DNA of 64,000 bases from Caulobacter sp. (lineage in GTDB: Bacteria; Pseudomonadota; Alphaproteobacteria; Caulobacterales; Caulobacteraceae), in the NCBI RefSeq assembly GCF_017744445.1, contig NZ_JAGIBH010000002.1, forward strand, positions 124,001 through 188,000, written 5' to 3'. A program made the translations under genes and the position numbers. The notes beneath the pieces were generated by a model. The model saw nothing but the letters and a program-made list of their open reading frames with translations. It had not been told where the DNA came from and searched no databases. Below are positions 35,823 through 44,468 of this stretch, piece by piece (position 1 is the first letter of the stretch; every line of letters begins with the position of its first letter).

Positions 35823-37196
35823 CTAGCGCAGCTTGACCTTGTCCAGGTCGGCCTGGGCCAGCTTCGGGGTGTCCTCGCCGCTGACCGCCTCGCCGCCGGC
35901 CGCCAGCATGCGGTCGATGCGCGACTTCTGCGACTTGAACGAGGCCAGTTCCGAGCCCGCCAGGATGGTGCCTTGCGGCACCTTGGCGCCGATCGGATTG
36001 ACCCGCTCGCCCTTCAGCCAGACCTCGTAGTGCAGATGCGGACCGGTCGCCAGACCCGTCGAGCCGACATAGGCCACGACCTGGCCCTGGCGCACGCGCG
36101 TGCCGGCGCGGATGCCCGGCGCGTAACGCGAGATGTGGCCATAGCCGGTGTCCCACTGGCCCGAATGGCGGATGCGCAGCCAGTTGCCGTAGCCGCTCCA
36201 GCGGCGGGCCTCCAGCACGACGCCGTCGCCGGCGGCCAGGATCGGGGTGCCGGTGCCGGCCCCGAAGTCGACGCCCTTGTGGGCGCGGGTGTAGCCCAGC
36301 ACCGGGTGCTTGCGGGTGCCGAACACCGAGGTGATCCGCGCGCCGTCCACCGGCGTGCGCAGCAGGAAGCCTTTGATGTTCTTGCCAAACTCGTCGAAGA
36401 ACTGGCTCTTGCCGTCGCTGTCTTTCCGGTCGAAGGCGTAGAACTTCTGGCCCTTGACCTCGGCATATTCGAGATCGCCGGCCTCGATGGTGCGGCCGCT
36501 CTCGGTGACCTTGCGGTCGAACACCAGGCAGAAGCGGTCGCCTTCCTTGATGTCGCGCGAGAAGTCGATCTTGTGCGAGAACAGCTTGGCCGCCTGGCTG
36601 ATGATGGCCGGCGTGCCGCCGACATTGGCCACGCTCTCGTAGAACGAGCCGTTCATCTCGCCGCACGCCACCTTCTGCTCGTCGCGGACCTTTTCCTCCA
36701 GCTCGCGCAGGCGCATGGCGCCGTCGAAGGTGCGCGAGACGGTCAGGGTCGAGGACGGGCTGGCCCGCATGGACAGGCCGATCAGGCGGGCCGGGCCACG
36801 CTGGCCGCGACGCTGGGCGATGGCGGCCTCGAAGGCCATGCCGGCCTTGATGTTCACGGTGTCGATCGCGCCTTGCAGGGTGGCGACCACGGCCTGGGCG
36901 TCTTCCGGGGCGACGCCGGCGCGCTGCACGGCGCCTTGCAAGGTCTCACCCGGACGAACCTTGACGGCGACGTTCTCGGGACGCTCGAAGCCGGGCTGAG
37001 CCTCGGCGCTGGCGAAGGCGACGTGTTGCAGGGCGACCAGGGCGGCGGGATCCAGCGCGGCCTTCTCCGCGCCCGGAGTCTTGGCGTCATCGGCGGTCAG
37101 CTTCCAGCCCAGGCTCAAGGCGGCAAGGCCGGCCACGGCGGTGAAAACCCTCGGCGCCCAGCGCGTTGCGCTGCGTCGCGGATCAAATTCCTGCAT
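35823..37196 (-). CDS. M23 (LytM-type) peptidoglycan endopeptidase
   Basis: This is a 457-residue envelope protein. An N-terminal membrane anchor (VFTAVAGLAALSLGWKL) is followed by a LysM/OapA-like region (VAVKVRPGETLQGAVQRAGV) and a linker with EEKVRDEQKVACGE. The M23 domain lies at about 285-400 with complete zinc and catalytic residues: H306-x3-D310 (RAHKGVDFG), the GYGH segment, and H387-x-H389 (GPHLHYEVWL). It should therefore be an active endopeptidase cleaving cross-links during growth or division. It is the next gene after ctrA on the same strand, but a strong terminator separates them. CtrA-type sites lie about 150 bases upstream of its start. Confidence 0.9.
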   Translation of the reverse strand: MQEFDPRRSATRWAPRVFTAVAGLAALSLGWKLTADDAKTPGAEKAALDPAALVALQHVAFASAEAQPGFERPENVAVKVRPGETLQGAVQRAGVAPEDAQAVVATLQGAIDTVNIKAGMAFEAAIAQRRGQRGPARLIGLSMRASPSSTLTVSRTFDGAMRLRELEEKVRDEQKVACGEMNGSFYESVANVGGTPAIISQAAKLFSHKIDFSRDIKEGDRFCLVFDRKVTESGRTIEAGDLEYAEVKGQKFYAFDRKDSDGKSQFFDEFGKNIKGFLLRTPVDGARITSVFGTRKHPVLGYTRAHKGVDFGAGTGTPILAAGDGVVLEARRWSGYGNWLRIRHSGQWDTGYGHISRYAPGIRAGTRVRQGQVVAYVGSTGLATGPHLHYEVWLKGERVNPIGAKVPQGTILAGSELASFKSQKSRIDRMLAAGGEAVSGEDTPKLAQADLDKVKLR

Positions 37197-37335
37197 CGTG
37201 CCCCCGTCGGTTCGATGCCGCGCAAGTCAAAATGACACGGCCGAGAAGCCCCCCAGCAACTGTCGGGCCGGAACATGCTCAGGCGCGCCCTCGGCGGCAA
37301 GAACTATTCGGCGCTTCGGTCGATTTGTCACGGCA

Positions 37336-37352
37336 TGGTTAACGTCGGTTAA
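37336..37352 (-). promoter_or_regulatory. CtrA-type sites upstream of the M23 peptidase gene
   Basis: On the minus strand TTAA-N6-TTAA occurs (37339-37352), with the second half reading GTTAACCAT, a good match to the CtrA half-site TTAACCAT. The canonical full site has N7, so the spacing is one base short. It is about 140-155 bases before the peptidase start. Confidence 0.45.
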
Positions 37353-37380
37353 CGGCCGAAGCGTAACCATATGATCGATA

Positions 37381-37413
37381 AAAGAAAACGCCCACCGTTT
37401 CCGGTGGGCGTCT
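37381..37413 (-). terminator. Intrinsic terminator of ctrA
   Basis: A perfect hairpin, CGCCCACCG-TTTC-CGGTGGGCG, at about 37388-37409 is followed on the minus strand by GTTTTCTTTT. It lies about 45 bases after the ctrA stop and separates ctrA from the M23 gene. Confidence 0.9.
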
Positions 37414-37455
37414 TGGGTACGCTTTTACTGTTACGCTTACTGAAACTTGGAGACC

Positions 37456-38151
37456 TTAGGCGGCGTTGACCGCTTCGTTCGGGTCGCGCAGCACGTAGCC
37501 GCGGCCCCAGACCGTCTCGATGTGGTGCTTGCCATGGGCCGAGGCCGCCAGCTTCTTGCGCAGCTTGCAGATGAAGACGTCGATGATCTTCAGCTCGGGC
37601 TCGTCCATGCCGCCGTACAGGTGGTTCAGGAACATTTCCTTGGTCAGGGTCGTGCCCTTACGCAGGGAGAGCAGCTCGAGCATCTGGTACTCTTTGCCGG
37701 TCAGGTGAACGCGGTTGCCGTTCACTTCGACCGTCTTGGCGTCCAGGTTCACGATGATGTCGCCGGTCTTGATGACCGATTGAGCGTGACCCTTCGAACG
37801 ACGAACCACCGCGTGGATGCGGGCGATCATTTCGTCCTTGTGGAACGGCTTGGTCATGTAGTCGTCGGCGCCGCCCGAGAAGGTCTTCACCTTCGTGTCG
37901 ATTTCCGACGAGCCCGACAGGATCATGATCGGCGTGTTGATCTTCGCGACCCGCAGGGTGCGCAGAACATCAATGCCGCTCATATCCGGAAGATTGAGGT
38001 CGAGCAGGATGAGATCGTAGTCGTAGATCTTGCCCAGATCGACGCCTTCCTCACCCAGATCCGTCGTATAGACGTTGAAGCCTTCAGACTTCAGCATCAG
38101 TTCGATGGTCTGCGCCGTCGCGCTGTCATCCTCGATCAACAGTACGCGCAT
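37456..38151 (-). CDS. ctrA: Cell-cycle master response regulator CtrA
   Basis: This is a 231-residue OmpR-family regulator that, when phosphorylated by the CckA-ChpT relay, binds TTAA-N7-TTAA sites, silences the replication origin and activates division, flagellar and pilus genes. The receiver covers residues 1-120 with D51 ([13 protein letters not shown]) and K in [10 protein letters not shown]. The winged helix is at about 125-225 ([41 protein letters not shown]). The C-terminus NEAVNAA carries the Ala-Ala signal needed for ClpXP proteolysis. The start at 38151 (MRVLLIEDD) gives exactly the known length; upstream in-frame Mets are in the leader. Confidence 0.98.
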   Translation of the reverse strand: MRVLLIEDDSATAQTIELMLKSEGFNVYTTDLGEEGVDLGKIYDYDLILLDLNLPDMSGIDVLRTLRVAKINTPIMILSGSSEIDTKVKTFSGGADDYMTKPFHKDEMIARIHAVVRRSKGHAQSVIKTGDIIVNLDAKTVEVNGNRVHLTGKEYQMLELLSLRKGTTLTKEMFLNHLYGGMDEPELKIIDVFICKLRKKLAASAHGKHHIETVWGRGYVLRDPNEAVNAA

Positions 38152-38583
38152 GAGCCCCTCCACGCCAAAGCTGGCGTATTCGAACGTCTTAGGCGGAAGT
38201 CCGCCGATAAACCCTGCGGCCACTGTGGCGTAGAGTTAATTTAAGACTGGTTAATGGTGAATGTTTCCGTTGGCCGAATGGTTAATCTGATTTGCGAATC
38301 GGGTGCAAGCGGCCCGCGGGCCCTTGGTCACATTGGTCGCAGGCGTCGCAGGGGCCTCTGAGAAACCCCTAATTCGGCGGTAAAGATCCCTAAAATCCGT
38401 GCGCTTGCAACGATCCGAACGGCGTTACGCCAGTAAGGCTCAGCTGCCTTTCCGTTCGCTCATGAGGCGAGATTGCGGCGTTCCGTCGCGGGAATTTGAA
38501 CGCCATGCTCGCGCTTTGCGGGTGGCGATCCGCAGGTTGAAGCTTGGCTGTTTCGACGAGGCCGCGACGCCCCGCCGCAGCCC
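38152..38583. promoter_or_regulatory. ctrA promoter region and following intergenic stretch
   Basis: The first 150 bases upstream of ctrA are AT-rich and contain TTAA at 38236, 38241, 38251 and 38282. On the minus strand one reads TTAACCAT, and a pair is spaced TTAA-N6-TTAA. A GANTC methylation site lies at 38296-38300. This matches the known logic of ctrA in C. crescentus: an upstream promoter sensitive to CcrM methylation and GcrA, and a downstream one autoregulated by CtrA. From about 38310 to 38583 the sequence is GC-rich and holds no gene I can support; a GGCCCGCGGGCC palindrome lies near 38310. Confidence 0.8.
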
Positions 38584-39369
38584 TCAGGCGGGATTTTCTT
38601 CGGCCAGCCAGCCGGCGGCCCGCAGCTTGGCCACCGAGGCCCGGCTGACCGGCGCGGTTTCGCCGTCCACGAGCTTCAGCCGAAGGTTCCGACCATCGCG
38701 CTCCACGCCCACGATCGCCCGACGCGCCACCCACCACGAGCGGTGAACCTGCAGCCCCTCGATCCCGGACAGGCCGGACGTCACCCGCCCCAGCGGCCCC
38801 ATCTCCAGCCGCGAGCCATGCTCGGTGCGGATCCGGACATAGTGGTCCTCCATCTTCAGATAGAGCACCGCCCCCGGATCGGGCGCCGGCGCGGCCACCG
38901 GGACCAGCCCCTCGCGCGCGGGCGTATGCGTGAGCGCCCGCGTGTGCGCTCGTACGCGGAGGAAGTAGTAGGCCAGGACGATCGGCGTCGTGATGGCCAC
39001 GCACTGCCCGTACCATTCCAGCGGCGGCACGGCCCGCTGGATCTGCGGCCAGATGGCGATCGCCACGGCCCGCAGCGGCAAGCCCTGGATCGCGCTGCCT
39101 AGCAAGATGACCGGCGGGACGATGGCCCAGTCCGGAACACCGAACCGCAGCGCGCCCGCCGCGGCCAGCCGCGTCAGGATCCCGAAGAACACCATGCCGC
39201 TGCAGGTGGTCCCGACCCAGTAGGCGATCCGCAGCGGCGGGTTATCGTTGAAGAAGCTCCCGAACGGCCCCATCAGCCCGAGCAGCAACCCGACGCCCAC
39301 GCCCACGGCCAGGTCTGCCGCCCATTCACGGGCGGTCCCCAGCAGCGGCGGATTGGAAGCGGCGGTCAT
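38584..39369 (-). CDS. Membrane-bound LytTR-domain regulator
   Basis: This 261-residue protein joins four or more N-terminal membrane helices (DLAVGVGVGLLLGLMGPFGS, MVFFGILTRLAAAGALRFG, VAITTPIVLAYYFL) to a C-terminal LytTR DNA-binding domain from about residue 160. The LytTR domain includes VLYLKMEDHYVRIRTEHGSR, LEGLQVHRSWWV-type wording and RRAIVGVERDGR. It has no receiver, so it is a one-component, membrane-tethered LytTR protein of the kind common in Caulobacterales and Sphingomonads. GAGGG precedes the ATG at 39369. Its targets and signal are unknown. Confidence 0.88.
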   Translation of the reverse strand: MTAASNPPLLGTAREWAADLAVGVGVGLLLGLMGPFGSFFNDNPPLRIAYWVGTTCSGMVFFGILTRLAAAGALRFGVPDWAIVPPVILLGSAIQGLPLRAVAIAIWPQIQRAVPPLEWYGQCVAITTPIVLAYYFLRVRAHTRALTHTPAREGLVPVAAPAPDPGAVLYLKMEDHYVRIRTEHGSRLEMGPLGRVTSGLSGIEGLQVHRSWWVARRAIVGVERDGRNLRLKLVDGETAPVSRASVAKLRAAGWLAEENPA

Positions 39370-39409
39370 ATCCCTCGTATAGATCGCCGTTACGCGGAGT
39401 CGCCAGAGG

Positions 39410-39733
39410 TCAGGCGGCGGCCTCGTCGCCAGCGTCGCCATCCGCTTCGGACGCCTTGGAGACGGTCAGCTTCAGCCCCAGCGCCTGAATGACCCGCAGC
39501 ACGGTGTCGAACCGCGGCGAGGCGCCGTCCTTCAGGGCCTTGTACAGGCTCTCGCGACCTAACCCGGCCTTCTCGGCGACCTCGGTCATACCCTTCACGC
39601 GAGCGGCCACGGACAACGCGTCGAGAATGACGCCCGTATGGCCGCTCTCCAGGCAGTCAGTCAGGAAAATCGCCAGATCCTCGTCGTCCTCGAGATAGTT
39701 CGCGGGATCGAAACGCCTCAATTCCAGCGTCAT
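39410..39733 (-). CDS. HigA2-type antitoxin (addiction module antidote)
   Basis: This is a 107-residue antitoxin of the addiction-module-antidote group. DPANYLEDDEDLAIFLTDCL is the toxin-neutralising N-terminus. The XRE-type HTH reads MTEVAEKAGLGRESLYKALK, DGASPRFDTVLRVIQALGLK, with an acidic tail. Its ATG overlaps the stop of the toxin gene by 4 bases (ATGA), so the toxin is translated first. Both frames are intact, unlike the other two toxin loci here. Confidence 0.92.
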   Translation of the reverse strand: MTLELRRFDPANYLEDDEDLAIFLTDCLESGHTGVILDALSVAARVKGMTEVAEKAGLGRESLYKALKDGASPRFDTVLRVIQALGLKLTVSKASEADGDAGDEAAA

Positions 39734-40065
39734 GGGTCTGCTCCGAAGATCCGCAACGACGTCAAATCGCTCGCCTGGAGCGCTTCCGCCATCGCCTTTG
39801 CGCGTTCGATATCCGCTGCCTGCGAACCCTTGTCGCCACCCGAAAGCAGCACCACCACGAGTTCGCCTCGGCGGACGAAGTAGATGCGATAGCCGGGACC
39901 AACATGGATGCGCAGTTCGCTGACGCCGCCGCCAACAGGTCTCGCATCACCGAACAGACCGCGCTGAAGACGATACAGACGACCGATGACCAGGTTGCGC
40001 GCCTGCCTGTCTCGCAGAGCATCAACCCAATCGATAAAGGCCTTGGTTTCCAGAACATCGACCAC
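39730..40065 (-). CDS. RelE/HigB2-type toxin (Gp49-like)
   Basis: This 111-residue RelE/ParE-superfamily toxin has a GTG start at 40065 (VVDVLETKAFIDWVDALRDR). Family landmarks are RQARNLVIGRLYRLQRGLFG, then ARPVGGGVSELRIHVGPGYR, IYFVRRGELVVVLLSGGDKG and the terminal helix QAADIERAKAMAEAL. Such toxins cleave ribosome-bound mRNA; the basic residues R60, R65 and R66 region and K79 fit. A dyad operator lies directly upstream. The large minus-strand frame extending far upstream is antisense to the hydrolase gene and is not part of it. Confidence 0.9.
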   Translation of the reverse strand: MVDVLETKAFIDWVDALRDRQARNLVIGRLYRLQRGLFGDARPVGGGVSELRIHVGPGYRIYFVRRGELVVVLLSGGDKGSQAADIERAKAMAEALQASDLTSLRIFGADP

Positions 40066-40071
40066 GGAAAC

Positions 40072-40087
40072 GTATCCAATTAGATAC
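40072..40087. promoter_or_regulatory. Operator dyad of the intact toxin-antitoxin pair
   Basis: GTATC-CAATTA-GATAC is a perfect 5-bp dyad with a 6-base centre, about 7 bases before the toxin GTG. It is a plausible antitoxin binding site. Sequence to about 40150 is AT-richer than the flanks. Confidence 0.55.
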
Positions 40088-40281
40088 AAACATGCAAGGC
40101 CGGACCAACAGCCATCGCTAGCTCTCAAATAGAACATAACAGGAACACAACTTTCTCGATACCCGCAAGCTGCAACCCATCCGCCCGCCCGCGAACCCAT
40201 TCGCCCATTCGCGCAAACGCCCTGGCGAGGCGGCGGCCCGGCGGTCACAGCGGCGTCATCGTCACTCGCTGAAGGACCGCC

Positions 40282-41280
40282 ATGTCGCTCCGCCATTTCT
40301 TCGCCGCCGCCGTGATCGCGGCCGCCGTTTCCTCCCCCGCCCTCGCCGCCAACGCCGGTTTCATGGTGCTGCAGGAGCCCCGCCCGAACGCGCCGCCGGT
40401 CGAGGTCGGGGTCTGGTATCCCACCGACGCCGCGCCCAGCTTCATGGCCCTGGGCGCCTGGGGCCACACGGTGGCGGCCGGCGCGCCGATCACCGGCGAG
40501 CGCCTGCCGTTGATCGTCATGTCGCACGGCAACGGCGGGTTCTTCGGCGGTCATGCCGACACCGCCCAGGCGCTGGCGGAGGCCGGCTTCGTGGTCGCCG
40601 CCCTGACCCACCCCGGCGACAACTACAAGGACCAGAGCCGCGCCACGGCCATGGCCGATCGCCCGGCGGCGCTGTCGAACCTGATCGGGTGGATGTTGGA
40701 CGCCTCGCCGCTGAAGGCCAAGCTGGATCCGAGCAGGGTCGGGGCGTTCGGCTTCTCGTCGGGTGGCTTCACAGTGCTGGCGGCGGCGGGCGGTGAGCCG
40801 GACATGGGCCGGGTGCCCAGCCACTGCAAAGTCCACCCGGCCAACTACGACTGCAAGCTGACCGCCAGCCACCCGATCCCAGCCGACATCCTGACCGCCA
40901 AGTGGGCGCATGACTCCCGCATCAAGGCCGTGGTCTCGGCCGCGCCCGCCCTGGGCTTCGCGTTCGGCAAGGATGGGCTGAAGGGGATCAAGGTCCCGCT
41001 GCAACTCTGGAAGGCGGCCGACGACGAGGTTCTGCCCGGCGACGACTATGCCGAGTTCGTCCACAGGAACCTGCGCCGCCCGCACGACTACCGGGTCGTC
41101 AAAGGGGCGCGGCATTTCGACTTCCTGACGCCCTGCACCACCGCCAAGGACGTCGAGATCCTGTGCGTCAGCGCCCCCGGCTTCGACCGCGTGGCCTTTC
41201 ACAAGGACTTCAACACGGCGGTCACCCGGTTCTTCACCGACCAATTGGTCGCACCGGCAAAGCCGCCCACCAGGCCGTAA
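40282..41280 (+). CDS. Exported alpha/beta-hydrolase (dienelactone hydrolase-like)
   Basis: This 332-residue protein has a signal peptide ([19 protein letters not shown]) and an alpha/beta-hydrolase domain. The nucleophile elbow is [11 protein letters not shown] (Ser in GFSSGG), the oxyanion region [20 protein letters not shown], the acidic residue in [12 protein letters not shown], and the catalytic His in GARHFDFL. Four cysteines in the second half ([27 protein letters not shown]) could form disulfides in the periplasm. It resembles predicted dienelactone hydrolases / platelet-activating-factor-acetylhydrolase-like esterases; the substrate is unknown. AAGGA precedes the ATG. Confidence 0.88.
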   Translation: MSLRHFFAAAVIAAAVSSPALAANAGFMVLQEPRPNAPPVEVGVWYPTDAAPSFMALGAWGHTVAAGAPITGERLPLIVMSHGNGGFFGGHADTAQALAEAGFVVAALTHPGDNYKDQSRATAMADRPAALSNLIGWMLDASPLKAKLDPSRVGAFGFSSGGFTVLAAAGGEPDMGRVPSHCKVHPANYDCKLTASHPIPADILTAKWAHDSRIKAVVSAAPALGFAFGKDGLKGIKVPLQLWKAADDEVLPGDDYAEFVHRNLRRPHDYRVVKGARHFDFLTPCTTAKDVEILCVSAPGFDRVAFHKDFNTAVTRFFTDQLVAPAKPPTRP

Positions 41281-41336
41281 TTTCATACCTGATTAACCAC
41301 GATCGCAGAGTCTGGCCATGCACTTCAGGAGCCGTC

Positions 41337-42671
41337 TTGCGTAGCCTCATCGCCGCCGTCGACCGTATCGATCCGCTGACCATCTACGGCCGCGTGGCCG
41401 CCGTGAACGGTCTGCTGATCGAGGTGCGCGGCGGCCTGACCCGGCTGTCGGTCGGGGCCCGCGTCGAGATCGAGCGCCTGGGCCAGAAGCCCCTGCCGGC
41501 CGAGGTCGTCGGCTTCCGCGAGGCTCGCGCCCTGCTGATGCCGTTCGGCCCCGTCGAGGGCGTCGGCCCGGGCGCGGAGATCCGCATCATGCCCGAAGGC
41601 GCCGTGGTCCGTCCGACCAAGGCCTGGCTGGGCCGCATCATCAACGCCTTCGGCGAGCCCATCGACGGCCTGGGCCCGCTGCCCCAGGGCGAGATCCCCT
41701 ATCCGCTGAAGACCTCTCCGCCGCCGGCCCACGCCCGCGGCCGGGTGGGCGAGCGCCTGGACCTGGGCGTGCGCTCGATGAACGTCTTCACCACCACCTG
41801 CCGGGGCCAGCGCCTGGGCATCTTCGCCGGCTCGGGCGTCGGCAAGTCGGTGCTGCTGTCGATGCTGGCCAAGGAGGCCACCTGCGACGCCGTCGTCGTC
41901 GGCCTGATCGGCGAACGGGGCCGCGAGGTCCGCGAGTTCGTGGAAGAGACCCTGGGCGAGGACGGCCTGCGCCGCGCCGTCGTCGTCGTCGCCACCTCGG
42001 ACGAGCCGGCCCTGACCCGCCGCCAGGCCGCTTACATGACCCTGGCGATCAGCGAGTACATGCGCGACCAGGATCAGGAAGTCCTGTGCCTGATGGACTC
42101 GGTGACCCGCTTCGCCATGGCCCAGCGCGAGATTGGCCTGGCCGCCGGCGAGCCGCCGACCACCAAGGGCTATACGCCCACCGTCTTCACCGAGCTGCCC
42201 AAGCTCTTGGAACGCGCCGGTCCCGGTCCGATCCGCCCGGACGGCACCACGGCCGCGCCGATCACCGCCCTCTTCACCGTCCTGGTTGATGGCGACGACC
42301 ACAACGAGCCGATCGCCGACGCCACGCGCGGTATCCTGGACGGCCACATCGTCATGGAGCGCGCCATCGCCGAGCGCGGCCGCTTCCCGGCGATCAACGT
42401 CCTGAAGTCGATCAGCCGGACCATGCCGGGCTGCCAGCACCCGCACGAGCGCGACATCGTCAAGGGCGCGCGCCAGGTGATGGCCGCCTACGCCAACATG
42501 GAAGAGCTGATCCGCATCGGCGCCTATCGCGCCGGGGCCGACCCGACGGTCGACCGCGCGATCCGGCTCAATCCCGCAATCGAGGCCTTCCTTAGCCAGG
42601 ATAAGGAAGAAGCAACCTCTCTGGACGACTCTTTCGGTCATCTGGGGCACATCCTGGCGAGTGAGTACTGA
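41337..42671 (+). CDS. fliI: Flagellar export ATPase FliI
   Basis: This 444-residue ATPase powers, together with the proton gradient, flagellar type III export. The start is a TTG at 41337 with CAGGAG seven bases upstream, giving the length known for Caulobacter FliI. Walker A is G165-S171 ([11 protein letters not shown]), Walker B is [12 protein letters not shown], and the type III ATPase signature [20 protein letters not shown] is present. [13 protein letters not shown] precedes it. A TTAACCA word and a GAGTC (GANTC) site at 41308-41312 lie in the 56-base leader, as expected for a cell-cycle-timed class II flagellar gene. Its TGA overlaps the fliJ ATG by one base. Confidence 0.96.
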   Translation: MRSLIAAVDRIDPLTIYGRVAAVNGLLIEVRGGLTRLSVGARVEIERLGQKPLPAEVVGFREARALLMPFGPVEGVGPGAEIRIMPEGAVVRPTKAWLGRIINAFGEPIDGLGPLPQGEIPYPLKTSPPPAHARGRVGERLDLGVRSMNVFTTTCRGQRLGIFAGSGVGKSVLLSMLAKEATCDAVVVGLIGERGREVREFVEETLGEDGLRRAVVVVATSDEPALTRRQAAYMTLAISEYMRDQDQEVLCLMDSVTRFAMAQREIGLAAGEPPTTKGYTPTVFTELPKLLERAGPGPIRPDGTTAAPITALFTVLVDGDDHNEPIADATRGILDGHIVMERAIAERGRFPAINVLKSISRTMPGCQHPHERDIVKGARQVMAAYANMEELIRIGAYRAGADPTVDRAIRLNPAIEAFLSQDKEEATSLDDSFGHLGHILASEY

Positions 42672-43090
42672 TGACCAAGTGGGCCGCCTCGCTGATCCGC
42701 ATCTCGAACCACGAGGTCGAGACGCTGCAAAAGCGCCTCGCCGAGATCAATGAGCGCCGCATGGCGGCCGAACTGCGCATCACCATGCTGGACGCCGAGG
42801 CGGAAGCCGAAGCCAAGAACGCCGAGGGCGACGCCCAGGCCGGCTGGTACATGATCGGCTACCGCGAGGGCTACAAGCGCCGCCGCGCCGACATGCTGGT
42901 GCAGATCGAGCAATGCCAGGCCGAGGAAATCGGCGCCCGCGACGCCCTGTCGGAAGCCTTCGAAAACCTCAAGAAATACGAGCACGTCGCCGAGCAGGCC
43001 AAGGTGCTGGCGGCCAAGAAGCTGGGCCAGTTCGAAGCCGCCCAGATGGACGAGGTCAGCATCCGCCGCGCCGCCATGGGCGGCCGGTAA
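42671..43090 (+). CDS. fliJ: Flagellar export chaperone FliJ
   Basis: This 139-residue, almost entirely helical protein forms an antiparallel coiled coil (NHEVETLQKRLAEINERRMA, then VQIEQCQAEEIGARDALSEA, FENLKKYEHVAEQAKVLAAK). In the flagellar export apparatus FliJ sits in the FliI6 ring like the gamma subunit of F1 and links it to FlhA. Assignment rests on length, coiled-coil composition and one-base overlap with fliI. A GH10 lipoprotein gene begins five bases after the stop. Confidence 0.92.
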   Translation: MTKWAASLIRISNHEVETLQKRLAEINERRMAAELRITMLDAEAEAEAKNAEGDAQAGWYMIGYREGYKRRRADMLVQIEQCQAEEIGARDALSEAFENLKKYEHVAEQAKVLAAKKLGQFEAAQMDEVSIRRAAMGGR

Positions 43091-43095
43091 ACACG

Positions 43096-44163
43096 ATGAC
43101 GCGGCTGACCCGCCGCTCCGCGATCGCCTCGGCGCTGGCCCTCACCGCCTGCAGCCAGGGGGCCAAGAGCCAGCCGGCCGTGACGCCGCCCCCGCCGCTG
43201 CGGACCCTGACGCCCTTCCCGATCGGCTGCTGCGTCCAGGAACGCTGGCTGCACGAGCCCGAATACGCCGACCTTCTCGGCGAGCAGTTCTCCCAACTCA
43301 CCGCCGAGTGGGAGATGAAGATGGAATACATCCTGCGCGACGACGGCGGTTTCCAGTTCGACCGGCCCGACAGCATCGCCTCGTTCGCCAAGGCTCGCGA
43401 CATGGCCCTGCACGGCCACTCGCTGATCTGGTTCGCCAACGAGAACGAGGCCTTCAAGCGCCTGGACGGTCGAGGCAAGCCATTCGCCGACGCCTATCGC
43501 AACTACATCCTGGCCGTGGCCGGACGCTACAAGGGCGTGGCCCGCAGCTGGGACGTGGTCAACGAACCGGTGGCCGACGACGGCGAGCGCCTGCGCGACA
43601 GCCTGTGGAGCCGGAACCTAGGCTCGGACGACCACATCGCCCTGGCCCTGGAGCACGCCCACGAGGCCGATCCAAACGCGGTGCTGTTCCTCAACGACTA
43701 CCACCTGGAACTGAAGCCCAACAAACGCGCCACCTTCATGCGGCTGATCGAGCGCCTCTTGAAGCGCGGCGCGCCGCTCAGCGGGATCGGCACCCAGACC
43801 CACATCGACTACGACCTGCCCCAGGGCGCGGTCGCTGAGGCCCTGCGCGACCTGGCCAACTTCGGCCTGCCGATCCATCTGTCAGAGCTGGATATCTCGC
43901 TGGGCGACCACTACGTCCCGGCCATCCCCGGCGACCGCGTCAAGCGCCAGGTCGCCAAATACGCCGAGGTCGCGGAAGCCTTCATGGCCCTCCCCGCCCG
44001 CCAGCGCTTCGCCTTCACCATCTGGGGCCTGCGCGACGACAACACCTGGCTGCGGGGAGATTCCGGCCAGCGCCCGAAGGACCAGCCGCTGCTGTTTGAT
44101 GAAGCTGGCAAGGCGAAGGCCACGTGCCGGGCGCTGGCGGACGTGTTTGGGCGGCGGGGTTAG
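43096..44163 (+). CDS. GH10 family endo-1,4-beta-xylanase, lipoprotein
   Basis: This 355-residue glycoside hydrolase has a lipoprotein signal with lipobox LTAC (SALALTACS) preceded by twin Arg (LTRRSAIA), so it may be a Tat-exported lipoprotein. GH10 landmarks are MKMEYILRDDGGFQFDRPDS, MALHGHSLIW, acid/base E157 in SWDVVNEPV, VLFLNDYHLE, GIGTQTHIDYDL, and nucleophile E264 in IHLSELDIS. It is compact, without a carbohydrate-binding module. It would cut xylan or xylo-oligosaccharides at the cell surface or in the periplasm. It lies only five bases behind fliJ, which suggests read-through from the flagellar operon. Confidence 0.92.
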   Translation: MTRLTRRSAIASALALTACSQGAKSQPAVTPPPPLRTLTPFPIGCCVQERWLHEPEYADLLGEQFSQLTAEWEMKMEYILRDDGGFQFDRPDSIASFAKARDMALHGHSLIWFANENEAFKRLDGRGKPFADAYRNYILAVAGRYKGVARSWDVVNEPVADDGERLRDSLWSRNLGSDDHIALALEHAHEADPNAVLFLNDYHLELKPNKRATFMRLIERLLKRGAPLSGIGTQTHIDYDLPQGAVAEALRDLANFGLPIHLSELDISLGDHYVPAIPGDRVKRQVAKYAEVAEAFMALPARQRFAFTIWGLRDDNTWLRGDSGQRPKDQPLLFDEAGKAKATCRALADVFGRRG

Positions 44164-44468
44164 GCACGCGGCTCTGAGCCACCCCTTCCCCGATTTTCCC
44201 CGCGAAGGCGGGGATCCAAGCCGAGTCAGCGGATCATCGCTCGGCCTTGCCCCATCCTGAGAACCAGCTTGGGTCCCCGCTTTCGCGGGGATGGTCGGTG
44301 GTTGGGGGTGATTTCGCTGAACTCGGGCAGCTCGCCCATAAGGTGCAGCTTTGCACAGCCAGCACCGGGGTCCAGCGCCCAAATTCCCCCCGTGCTCGCC
44401 TTAACGAAACACCGACGTTTTGCGACGCATAGTCGCATCCTTAGACCATCGGGGAGAGGTGGGGCGAA
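44164..44468. other. Intergenic region after the xylanase gene
   Basis: This 305-base gap contains the palindromic element at 44197-44292 and then about 175 bases of leader for the hybrid kinase gene. The leader holds TGCGAC-N5-GTCGCA at 44421-44437, a possible operator or hairpin, and a strong ribosome site (GGGGAGAGGTGGGG) before the GTG at 44469. Confidence 0.6.
44197..44292. repeat. Intergenic palindromic element, CGCGAAAGCG family (copy 2)
   Basis: The left arm TCCCCGCGAAGGCGGGGATC, extended by CAAGC, and the right arm GCTTGGGTCCCCGCTTTCGC, extended by GGGGAT, form the inverted pair. GAGTC (GANTC) lies at 44223-44227. Two mismatches between the arms show some decay relative to the copy at 31767. 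Confidence 0.85.

Noticed and set aside
38399..38583. A possible small plus-strand gene between ctrA and the LytTR gene
   Set aside because: It is Arg-rich with no ribosome site or homologous pattern and runs into the antisense of the LytTR gene; divergent promoter DNA is more likely.
40066..41286. A minus-strand N-terminal extension of the RelE-type toxin to 518 codons
   Set aside because: It is antisense to the exported hydrolase; the toxin family starts at the GTG at 40065 right after its operator.
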